Positions 40,517 to 48,562 of a DNA stretch of 64,000 nucleotides are shown here, piece after piece. Below the pieces are notes generated by a model. That model was not told the origin of the DNA, did not search any database, and saw only the letters and a program-made list of their open reading frames with translations. The position numbers and the translations under genes were made by a program. Source of the stretch: Methylocystis sp. KS32 (GTDB lineage Bacteria; Pseudomonadota; Alphaproteobacteria; Rhizobiales; Beijerinckiaceae); contig PHSQ01000003.1 in NCBI GenBank assembly GCA_002862095.1, forward strand, positions 372,001 to 436,000. Reading direction: 5' to 3'. Position 1 is the stretch's first letter. Every line of letters starts with the position of its first letter.

Positions 40517-41640
40517 ACGCGCCGCTCTTCGATGCGCGAACAAACTCGAATGCGCCCGGCGCGAGACGAGTCGCGTTCTTTCACCAAAACGACGTCTTTG
40601 GCCGACAGGGAGGAATCGAGCGTTATCTCGCCACGCTCCTGACCTCCTCGCAGGGACGGGCGGCGCTGGTGAGTTCGGAAATCACGCAACCCTTCGAGGC
40701 TCATTTTTGCGTCGAGGAATCTGGGTCGCCTCGGCTTCCCCAATGGATGCGCTACGTCGCCGCTCTGTTTAAAAATCGGCGCGACATCGCGGCCTTTCTC
40801 GAAGACCGCCGGATCGCCGTGCTGGAATTCAGCCGGCCCGAATATCTTCTGGCCGGATGGATGTTCAAGGGCAAGCGCGTCGTTACGATTCACGGCACCG
40901 GCCCTGATCCCGGCAATCGGGCGCATTACGTCGTTCACCATCTCTGTTGCTTCCTGTCGCCGTTCCTCGCGGACAGGGTGCAGGTCGTGGGCCGAGACCC
41001 GAGCGGCCTGCCGAGGATCGTCCAATTTCTGCTCGGAAAGCGCGTCGCTTATATCGACGCCTGGTATGATGACAGGTTTAGCCCGGCGCCGTTTCCGGGG
41101 CTGGACAATCGACCTTTGAAGGTCTTTTACGCGGGGCGCATCGCCGCGCAAAAGAATCCCGAGTTGCTTTACGCCATCATCCGCGAAGTCTCGCGAACCG
41201 CGCCGGGGCTGTTCGAATTTTATTACTTCGGTTCGGACTACGAGGAATTTTCGAAAGCCGGCCTTTCGGAACTCGTGACGAACAAGGGTTTCCTCGGACC
41301 CGCCGAATTGGCGCGGGAAATCGGGGACTGTCACCTGGGCCTTCTGTGCTCCGGCTATGGGGAGGGTTCGCCTTTCATCGTCGTCGAGTCCCTGGCCTGT
41401 GGACGACCCTTCCTGCTGCCGCCGCTGCGCACTCTCGTCGAAGCCTATGCGGGCTTCGCGGGGATTCGCATTGTCCAAAGCTATGAGGTCGAGGAGTTTG
41501 TTCGCGCGCTCATGCGGGTTCGCGAGGATATTCTCGACCTGCGGATCGAACCGGAAAAGATCGCGGCCCAGCTGTCCGATCGATCGCAATCACGCGCCGC
41601 GCGACGTCTGATCGATTCGTTGATCGGCCTGGCGGAGTGA
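40513..41640 (+). CDS. GT-B fold glycosyltransferase (group 1/GT4-like)
   Basis: A 375-residue cytoplasmic glycosyltransferase. An N-terminal Rossmann half begins VAFFHQNDVFGRQGGIERYLATLL; the C-terminal half has LKVFYAGRIAAQKNPELLYAIIREV and GLLCSGYGEGSPFIVVESLACGRPFLLP, the donor-binding E(x7)E-like region of GT4 enzymes. The track runs back to 40183 inside the flippase gene; the probable start is TTG at 40513, overlapping the flippase TGA, with GGGAG 7 nt upstream. Donor and acceptor are unknown. Confidence 0.82.
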   Translation: MNAPLFDARTNSNAPGARRVAFFHQNDVFGRQGGIERYLATLLTSSQGRAALVSSEITQPFEAHFCVEESGSPRLPQWMRYVAALFKNRRDIAAFLEDRRIAVLEFSRPEYLLAGWMFKGKRVVTIHGTGPDPGNRAHYVVHHLCCFLSPFLADRVQVVGRDPSGLPRIVQFLLGKRVAYIDAWYDDRFSPAPFPGLDNRPLKVFYAGRIAAQKNPELLYAIIREVSRTAPGLFEFYYFGSDYEEFSKAGLSELVTNKGFLGPAELAREIGDCHLGLLCSGYGEGSPFIVVESLACGRPFLLPPLRTLVEAYAGFAGIRIVQSYEVEEFVRALMRVREDILDLRIEPEKIAAQLSDRSQSRAARRLIDSLIGLAE

Positions 41641-41685
41641 TTTTGGCGGCCGAGGCGTGCTCGGTCAAATCGGGAACAAAGCGCG

Positions 41686-42744
41686 ATGTTGATCTTCGAC
41701 CTGGTGCTCGCCACGAGGCGGAAAGAGAGAACGGGGGTCGAGCGCTACGGCGTTCATCTCTTCAACGCGGTTCGCGCCCGGCGCCCCGACACCCTGGCTT
41801 TCGTTCGCGACGCGGAAGATTTCGAAGACAAAACGAGAGTCATTCCCGTTCCAAACGTCTATCGCGGTTGGTCTACACTGCCCTGGCGGATCCGCCAATT
41901 GGGCCTTAAACCGAGCGCGGTGATTTTTCCGACGGCGCCGGCAAGCCCCTTGTTCCTGCCTTCCAATATGAGGCTTTGCCGCATAATCCACGACGCCTTC
42001 CCCTGGAGCAGGGAGCGCGCGATGCCTTTGAAGGGCCGGTTGCTTTATCGCGACGTCGAGAGCCTCATGGCGCGCCGCTACGACGTGCTGCTGGGAACGA
42101 CGGAACCGGTCGCCCAGGAATTGCGCCGCCAATTGGGACGAGCGGACATCGCGCCTGTCGGCAATGCGCCCGGCATCGACCTTCTGTCGTTGAAGGAGGC
42201 GCCGACTCACGGCTTGCCGGAGGATTTCATTCTGGCGGTCGGCACGGTGGAGCCGAGAAAGAATTACGAACAGCTCTTGTCTCTCGTGGAGAGCGATGAG
42301 CCGGGGGCGCTGCCCGTCGTGCTGGTGGGGCGGCCCGGTTGGGGCGATATTGTCGAGCGGGTGCGAGCAGCCTGCGAACGCAGGCCCGAGCGCCTGATCT
42401 GGCTGCGCGATCTCACCGACGACGGCGCGCTTCTGTGGCTTTACCGTCGGGCGAAGTGTTTCCTGTCCCTTTCGAAAGCCGAAGGCTTCAATATGCCGCT
42501 GGTGGAAAGCGCCATGTGCGGAAGTCCGGTAATCTGCTCGGATTTGCCAATCCATCGGGCGGTCGCACCGCCGTGGGCCCGCTTCGTGGGGGCGAACGAT
42601 TCTTCTTGCGCGATATGGGAGTTCGCGCGAAACGCATCGCGTCCGGAGCAAGAGGCGCTGCAAGCCTATCGGACGCGTTACAGTTGGGACGGCGTTGCGT
42701 CCTGCTTGCTCGCTTCGCTTGGTCGGGAGGGGGCGGATGAATGA
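41686..42744 (+). CDS. Glycosyltransferase family 4 protein
   Basis: A 352-residue GT-B enzyme. It opens with LIFDLVLATRRKERTGVERYGVHLFNAV, a pattern seen in mannosyl- and rhamnosyltransferases. The donor half has FILAVGTVEPRKNYEQLL, LVGRPGWG and AKCFLSLSKAEGFNMPLVESAMCGSPVICSD. It would extend the repeat unit on its lipid carrier. The end overlaps the start of the next transferase by 8 bases. Confidence 0.9.
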   Translation: MLIFDLVLATRRKERTGVERYGVHLFNAVRARRPDTLAFVRDAEDFEDKTRVIPVPNVYRGWSTLPWRIRQLGLKPSAVIFPTAPASPLFLPSNMRLCRIIHDAFPWSRERAMPLKGRLLYRDVESLMARRYDVLLGTTEPVAQELRRQLGRADIAPVGNAPGIDLLSLKEAPTHGLPEDFILAVGTVEPRKNYEQLLSLVESDEPGALPVVLVGRPGWGDIVERVRAACERRPERLIWLRDLTDDGALLWLYRRAKCFLSLSKAEGFNMPLVESAMCGSPVICSDLPIHRAVAPPWARFVGANDSSCAIWEFARNASRPEQEALQAYRTRYSWDGVASCLLASLGREGADE

Positions 42745-43969
42745 AGTTCCTCACGCGCCGCCCGGCGAGAAAAAACACATGATCACTTTCCAACGCCAGC
42801 CGACGCTTATTTTTTATATTCACGCCCTGGCCGGCGGCGGAGCCGAAAGAGTGATGGCGCGCCTTGCGTCGAGCTACGCGAGGCGTGGCGCGCGCGCGCT
42901 GCTGGTCATGGATCACGAAGCCTCGGAGTGGGCGAGCATCCTCGACGAGCGGGTGGAAAGAATCCTGCTGCCCAAAGGACATTTTCGCGGCGCCCTCGCG
43001 CTTTCCCGGTTATTGTTTCGCGTCTCGCCGGACATCAGCATATCCGCTCTAAGCGCAAATAATTTGAAACATGTCCTCGCGGCGACGCTGGCCGGGACCC
43101 TTCGTCGAGCCGTCATCACTTTTCATGGCTTCGCGGAGAACGAACCCAAGAAGCTCGCCCAATTCAGTTATTGGCTGACGCCGGTTTTAACGAGCCTCGC
43201 CGCGAGAAACGTGGCCGTTTCGGACGCTTTGAAAGAGGATTTGATCCGGCGCTTCCATGCGTCGCCGGATCGGCTCGAGACAATCCATAATCCCGCGTCT
43301 CCTGAGCATGCGCATCCGCCTGTTTCGCCGCAAAACCTCGCGAACCGCGAGGCCATCGTCGTCGCCGTGGGAAGGCTCGTCGTTGACAAAGGCTTCCTGT
43401 TTCTGGTGAGAGCCTTCGCGAAGGTAACTTATCCTGGAGCGAAGCTTATCGTTTTGGGAAAAGGACCGGACCTCCCAAGGCTGAGGAGCGAAGCGGAGCG
43501 TCTTGGTGTTGCGGAGCGCGTCGAGTTCGCAGGTTATGTCGCGGAGATCGACAGCTATTTATCGCGGGCGCGTTGTTTCGTTTCGCCGTCGTATCACGAG
43601 TCTTTTGGGCTCGCGATCGTCGAGGCGCTCGATTTCGGCCTCGCCGTCGTTTCGACGGATAGCGGCGGACCGCGCGAGATTCTGAATTCACCCGCCGTTG
43701 GAAAAATAGTTCCCCTGGGCGACGAAGCGGCGATGGCGACCGCGATCTCGGAAAGCCTGGCGGCGCCAGGAGATCCCTCCGTGCGTCAGCGTCGATCGAG
43801 GGATTTTACTCTGGAAATCGCCCTGCGTCGCTACGATAAAATATTCGAGGAAATTTCGCCTTCCCTTGCTTTGCAATTGCGATCTCCCGGAACGCCGCCG
43901 ATTGATGGAGGTTTTCGCGCGGGCGGCGAGTCGTTGGAGAACATAAACAGCAGCAAGATCGCGAAGTGA
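42737..43969 (+). CDS. Glycosyltransferase family 4 protein
   Basis: A 410-residue GT-B transferase: TLIFYIHALAGGGAERVMARLASSYARRG at the start, AVGRLVVDKGFLFLVRAFAKV and CFVSPSYHESFGLAIVEALDFGLAVVSTDSGGPREIL in the donor half, with the E(x7)E motif complete. Its ATG (42737) overlaps the previous stop, with GGAGG upstream. The last 40 or so residues overlap, on the opposite strand, the end of the polymerase gene by 139 bases and look poorly conserved, so the natural C-terminus may have been extended by loss of an earlier stop. Confidence 0.9.
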   Translation: MNEVPHAPPGEKKHMITFQRQPTLIFYIHALAGGGAERVMARLASSYARRGARALLVMDHEASEWASILDERVERILLPKGHFRGALALSRLLFRVSPDISISALSANNLKHVLAATLAGTLRRAVITFHGFAENEPKKLAQFSYWLTPVLTSLAARNVAVSDALKEDLIRRFHASPDRLETIHNPASPEHAHPPVSPQNLANREAIVVAVGRLVVDKGFLFLVRAFAKVTYPGAKLIVLGKGPDLPRLRSEAERLGVAERVEFAGYVAEIDSYLSRARCFVSPSYHESFGLAIVEALDFGLAVVSTDSGGPREILNSPAVGKIVPLGDEAAMATAISESLAAPGDPSVRQRRSRDFTLEIALRRYDKIFEEISPSLALQLRSPGTPPIDGGFRAGGESLENINSSKIAK

Positions 43970-45180
43970 TCGAACATCGTCGTCTTGGAGGCGAGGCCCG
44001 TGGCCGAGCTGACGATGACGATGAAGAAGACGAACAAAAACACGGCGCGGGGGCGCGCCTGTCGCCAGAGTTCCCACAAAAGCGCGAACAGACCGACGAC
44101 GAAAAACAGCGTCATGATCGCGCCGTATTGGAAGATCATCGCGACCCAGGTGTTTTCGATGCCGACCGCGATGCCGAGCGTGCGCTGCGTGGAAGAGACC
44201 AATTGCGGATCTGGCCCCATCAGTAAATCCGCGATGTCGAAGGCGTCGAACATCTTCATCATGATGATCCGCGCCTCGGCCGAGCCGTTGTCGTCGATGA
44301 AGCGTCCGATCAAATCGTCGAAGACGCCTAGGGCGATCGTATAGGCGACGGCGCCTGTCACGACTGGCGCGATGAACATCAGGAGGATCAGGCGACCGAT
44401 ATCGAATTTCCTCCCCAGCAGAATCAGGGCGAAATCCTTGAGAAAAAAACCCGACACAATCAGGCCGGACATGAGAATCGAGGTTCTGCCGCCAAAGGCC
44501 GCGAGACCAAATATCTGGACGCCGATCAGAAACGCGCGAACGATCGGCGTCAGGGCTTCGTCGGCGCCGAAGAACAGACACAGCATATAGGCCGCCGAGG
44601 TGGCGGCGTTCTGGAGCGGATGGCCCAGCAAGGCGGTGGAGCGATAATCCCCGGTTAAATCCTCTCCGGCGATCACGTAAGGAAAAAGTCTGATGTGGGT
44701 GAGGAATTCGAAAACGCCGATCACGGCGTTTACGAACAGGATCAGGTGAATGAACCTTCGCAAGAATTGGCGCGTGTCGGTCCGAAGGTCGTCGTGCATG
44801 AGCAAAGCGACGAAGCCGATGAAATAGGTTTCTATCGGGGCGGCGATTGGCGCATGTTGGACGAGAGCGGCATAGGCGATCAGCAGGAGCCAGGAAAAAA
44901 AGAACAGAGCCGCTCCGGGGAGTCGTTCCGCTAGACCCCGGATGAAACCAAACGGCTTTGATTTTCCAGCGAGTTCGGCCGCGAAGGCGAGCGCCATGAG
45001 GTAGGTCGCGGGATGGAGCTTCTGCCATAGGGAGCCGCCCACGGAATCGTAATTGACCCCGATAAAGCCCAGAGCCAGCGACGACACGGAAAAGAGCAGC
45101 ACAATCGATGCGACGAACAGGATGGAGGCGAGGCGCTGGGCGGTGAACCGGGCGGCCGGCGAGGCGAGGGCGAAGCTCAT
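43831..45180 (-). CDS. O-antigen polymerase/ligase family membrane protein (Wzy-like)
   Basis: A 449-residue polytopic membrane protein with about ten helices and a large periplasmic loop, fitting the Wzy_C/WaaL superfamily: LFSVSSLALGFIGVNYD, then HIRLFPYVIAGEDLTGDYRSTALLGHPLQNAATSAAYML, and FGGRTSILMSGLIVSGFF near the loop that precedes the C-terminal helices. It probably polymerises the exported repeat units. The track begins at 45363; the ATG at 45180 overlaps the stop of the Wzc-like gene (ATGA). Its 3' end overlaps the convergent transferase by 139 bases. Confidence 0.82.
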   Translation of the reverse strand: MSFALASPAARFTAQRLASILFVASIVLLFSVSSLALGFIGVNYDSVGGSLWQKLHPATYLMALAFAAELAGKSKPFGFIRGLAERLPGAALFFFSWLLLIAYAALVQHAPIAAPIETYFIGFVALLMHDDLRTDTRQFLRRFIHLILFVNAVIGVFEFLTHIRLFPYVIAGEDLTGDYRSTALLGHPLQNAATSAAYMLCLFFGADEALTPIVRAFLIGVQIFGLAAFGGRTSILMSGLIVSGFFLKDFALILLGRKFDIGRLILLMFIAPVVTGAVAYTIALGVFDDLIGRFIDDNGSAEARIIMMKMFDAFDIADLLMGPDPQLVSSTQRTLGIAVGIENTWVAMIFQYGAIMTLFFVVGLFALLWELWRQARPRAVFLFVFFIVIVSSATGLASKTTMFDHFAILLLFMFSNDSPPARKPPSIGGVPGDRNCKAREGEISSNILS

Positions 45181-47387
45181 GCCCGCATCCGGTTCTCGAC
45201 TCTGACCGGTCCGCTCTGTCGCCGGACCTTCGCATCGGCGCGATTGCGCCCGAACAGAATGCAGGCCTGGCGCTCGTTCTGCGCAGTCGACTCGACCATG
45301 ACGAGCGCGTCGATTTCCTCGGCCGGCGGCGGATTTTGATTTTGCTCCAGCAGCGCGCCGCAATCGAGAAGGATGAGATCGAATTTGGATTTGAAATAGG
45401 GCTCGCGAGGCCAGCCTTGTTCGAATGTGGCCATCAGAACCTCGCCGCCCGAGTTTCTGTCCTTATGAAAATTATATAGGGCGCTTTCGAAGCCAAAGCG
45501 CAATTTCACCCGCCGAAGGTTCGCGAGGAGAGGCGTTATATTCGGACGTTTTGCGCTGCAATCGATCAGCAGAACCCGGTCTCCCTGGGCGCAAGCCATG
45601 AAGGAGAGGGAAAGAGCGACGGTGGAGACGCCGGCGCCTTCGGCGCTCGCCCCAATGGCCACGATGGGCGTGGGGGAGGCGACGCCGCCCGACCAGAGCG
45701 CGTCGTATATTTTCTCGATCGCTTGTCGATAAGGCGCGCGGGGGCTTTGCATCGTGATTCTGACGCCCGAGACGAGGGCGCGCGCCTTTGTCTCGCGAGT
45801 ATTGGCGCTGTCGCCGCCGGCGACCAGGGCGGGCAGCGCTACGATCACGGCGGCCGGCTCTTGCGAATCCAGAGCTTTCCAGCGGCTCTCGAGGGCTGGC
45901 GCGGTTCGCTCTAACGCGGTGCGATCCGCAGGGGGGGCTTTCCTTTGTCCGACCGCGCCCTGAGAGGAATCGGAAGGGCTCTCCTTCGTGGATTGCTGGG
46001 GGCGATCCGCGTCGTTGGTCGACGCTGTGCGCTTGCGTTCGCGAAATTCGAGAATCAGAGCGGCCGCAATCCAGATATTGAGGCTGGCGGCGAGGGCGAT
46101 GATCAGCGCGGGCAGGGTCTTCGGGCTGACCTTGCTTTTCAAAGCCGTGGGTTGATCGATCAAGACGCCGTTGGGCGACGACACCACTTCGCGGTGCACG
46201 TTTTCCCGCGCGGCCAGCGCTTTCTCGTATCGCTCACGCACAGCCGCCGTTTGTCGTTCGAGTTCGTTATATTCGAGGCGGTCGCCGCCGGTATTGTTGA
46301 TCGACGTTTCGAGATTGGCGACGATTTGCTCCGCCAAGCGTTCCGTATTCCGCGCGGTTTTGAGGTCATTCGCCCCCGCCGCCGAAATCCGGCCCAATTC
46401 GGCCTTGATCTGCGCGCGCAGGGAGGAAAGCTGAGCCTTGATGATTGTGTATGACGGATGGCGCGGACCCAGCGTCGATTCCGCATAGGCCGCGTCGCGC
46501 GACAAGGTTGCGTATTCGCCACGAAGCTTTTCGATAAGCGGGGATTTGATCGCCTCGTCCACGTTTTCGATGGAGCCGCCCGCGCGGATGGCGGCCTGGA
46601 TCTGGGCGTATCTCGCTTCCAACTCCGCGCGTTTGCCACGCGCGTCCACGAGGGCGGAATTCGCGTCCTTGAGTTGCTGTTCCAGCGGCGTATGACCATC
46701 GGTCATAATGATCGAATGCGTCTTGCGGTAATCCTCGAGCCGCTGCTCGGACTGTTGCAGCCGCGTGCGAAGATCGGCGATTTTCTTGTCCAGCCAATCG
46801 ATCTCGCGGTCGGCGATGTCGTCGCCCATTTTGGTCTGGGTTTCGTAATAGGCGTTGGCGAGGCCGCGGGCGAGACGTTCGGCCTTTTCGGGGCTCGACG
46901 CCCTCACCTCCACATCGATGACATAGCTCTTTTCGTTGCGCTTGGTGGTGATGGTCTTGCCGAGATTTTCAACAATCCCGTCGATGGTCGCGTCGGATTT
47001 CGGCGCCGCCATGCCGACGAGGGATTTCAGTCTCGCGAATATGCCGGGCTTGCCCGGCGCGAATTCGGGATCGACGCGCAGCTGCTCGTCGGCGATCAAC
47101 CGGCGGAGCACCTCGTTCGAGGTCAGGAGGCGCATCTGGCTTTCTATGAGCCCCGTGTCCGGATTTTGAGCGATCGGTTGCGCGTCGACGCCGATGGGTG
47201 GGCGCTCTCGTGTATCGACCAGAAAGGACATCGTGGCGGCATAGCGCGCCGGGGTGATGAGAATATAGACGCCGGCTAGCGAAGCCGACAACGCCAGCGC
47301 CGGGACGAGCAGACGCCACCGGCGGACGACCGCGCTATAGAGGTCGCCTATGTCGATAGTCATGTTCGAATCGGCGGACGAGACCAT
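45177..47387 (-). CDS. Wzc/GumC-like polysaccharide chain-length protein with degenerate ATPase domain
   Basis: A 736-residue polysaccharide co-polymerase. An N-terminal Wzz domain lies between two membrane helices (RRWRLLVPALALSASLAGVYILIT and LPALIIALAASLNIWIAAALIL), with a long periplasmic coiled coil between them. The C-terminal part resembles a BY-kinase, but the P-loop reads AEGAGVSTVAL, with Val in place of the Lys. The Walker A' reads LLIDCSAKRP instead of DxD, and there is no terminal Tyr cluster. It therefore probably controls chain length without kinase activity. The track start is a TTG (47435); ATG 47387 is preferred, though neither has a clear ribosome site. It precedes the polymerase gene in an operon. 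Confidence 0.85.
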   Translation of the reverse strand: MVSSADSNMTIDIGDLYSAVVRRWRLLVPALALSASLAGVYILITPARYAATMSFLVDTRERPPIGVDAQPIAQNPDTGLIESQMRLLTSNEVLRRLIADEQLRVDPEFAPGKPGIFARLKSLVGMAAPKSDATIDGIVENLGKTITTKRNEKSYVIDVEVRASSPEKAERLARGLANAYYETQTKMGDDIADREIDWLDKKIADLRTRLQQSEQRLEDYRKTHSIIMTDGHTPLEQQLKDANSALVDARGKRAELEARYAQIQAAIRAGGSIENVDEAIKSPLIEKLRGEYATLSRDAAYAESTLGPRHPSYTIIKAQLSSLRAQIKAELGRISAAGANDLKTARNTERLAEQIVANLETSINNTGGDRLEYNELERQTAAVRERYEKALAARENVHREVVSSPNGVLIDQPTALKSKVSPKTLPALIIALAASLNIWIAAALILEFRERKRTASTNDADRPQQSTKESPSDSSQGAVGQRKAPPADRTALERTAPALESRWKALDSQEPAAVIVALPALVAGGDSANTRETKARALVSGVRITMQSPRAPYRQAIEKIYDALWSGGVASPTPIVAIGASAEGAGVSTVALSLSFMACAQGDRVLLIDCSAKRPNITPLLANLRRVKLRFGFESALYNFHKDRNSGGEVLMATFEQGWPREPYFKSKFDLILLDCGALLEQNQNPPPAEEIDALVMVESTAQNERQACILFGRNRADAKVRRQSGPVRVENRMRA

Positions 47388-47610
47388 GTTGGATCGCGAT
47401 CGCGCTGACTCGATGTCGCCGTCGGTGCTGGTCAATGGCGTGAAATCCGCGCGTTGCCGATCATTGGTTTTCGTGTCTCGCGAGTTCGAGAAAAATTAAC
47501 GTCCTATGGTTACGAATTAATTAGCGATTGGAGACCTTTGAAGCGTCCCGGCGACGTAAGGGGGCGAGCGCGAAGAGGTTCTTCGATCACTATTTAGAGA
47601 AGAGCGCTTC

Positions 47611-48558
47611 ATGGACGAGTCGACCAGCCAAACCAAAACCTTCGTGTCGGATTCCCAGCCCCGAATATTGGTTTTCGCGCAGTGGTTCGGGGCCTGGCCC
47701 GAATGGATGCGGTTTTTTCTGGAATCCTGCCGTTGGAATCCAACCATAGATTGGCTTTTGATCGGCGACGCGCCTGCGCCCGCGGAGCTTCCCGGCAATG
47801 TGCGCTTAAAGCAAATCGGCTTTGCCGATTATCGCGCATCTATCGCCAAAAAGCTCGGCCTCGCGCCGCTCTGGAACAACGCCTACAAGCTTTGTGATTT
47901 CAAGCCTGTCCTCGCGGCCATCCACGAGGAGGAGCTAGATGGATATGATTTCTGGGGCTATTGCGACATCGACGTGATCTTTGGCGACATAAGGCGCTTT
48001 TACACTCCCGAGGTTCTCGCATGGGACGTCGTGACCACTCACGCGCATGTGGTCGGCGGACATTTCACTCTGCTGAGGAATAAGCCGCGCATGACCGGCG
48101 CTTTCCGAAAAATACCATTCTGGAAGCGGCTATTGTCCGTCGCGGAGCATAAAAGCTTCGACGAACGGGTTTTCTCGCGGCTCTTCATGCCTTTTCCGCC
48201 GAGACAGAAATGGCGGCGGCTGTTCACGCCTTTTGTGGGCGGCGCGCTGATGGTCGAACGCTACTCCACCAACATCCCGCCGCTACGCTGGATCGACGGC
48301 GGGACCGACTGGCCGGAAGAGTGGTGCTGGGACCGGGGAAGGCTGACGACCTGCAAGACAGGGGATCGCCAATTCTTGTATCTTCATTTCTCGCATTGGC
48401 AATCCAACCGCTGGACCCGCGAGGCGGTCGCGCCGTGGCGCGCAATCGAGCGACTGGACAATCTGCCGCCGGGACGGTGCGAGCATTTCGTCATCGGCGC
48501 GCGCGGCTTCACCTCGCGGGGAGAGGCCGGCTCGGGGCCGGGGGAGGCGGCGGCCTGA
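47611..48558 (+). CDS. DUF6625-like putative glycosyltransferase
   Basis: A 315-residue protein resembling a family I associate with DUF6625, a likely GT-A-type transferase group. Features are ILVFAQWFGAWPEWMRFFLESC, FKPVLAAIHEEELDGYDFWGYCDIDVIFGDIRRF with a DxD metal site, and a conserved region GGHFTLLRNKPRM. No membrane segment is seen. It is divergent from the Wzc-like gene and only 4 bases from the convergent gene that follows, within the polysaccharide locus. The family name is recalled rather than verified, but the DxD context supports sugar-nucleotide binding. Confidence 0.7.
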   Translation: MDESTSQTKTFVSDSQPRILVFAQWFGAWPEWMRFFLESCRWNPTIDWLLIGDAPAPAELPGNVRLKQIGFADYRASIAKKLGLAPLWNNAYKLCDFKPVLAAIHEEELDGYDFWGYCDIDVIFGDIRRFYTPEVLAWDVVTTHAHVVGGHFTLLRNKPRMTGAFRKIPFWKRLLSVAEHKSFDERVFSRLFMPFPPRQKWRRLFTPFVGGALMVERYSTNIPPLRWIDGGTDWPEEWCWDRGRLTTCKTGDRQFLYLHFSHWQSNRWTREAVAPWRAIERLDNLPPGRCEHFVIGARGFTSRGEAGSGPGEAAA

Positions 48559-48562
48559 TCGC

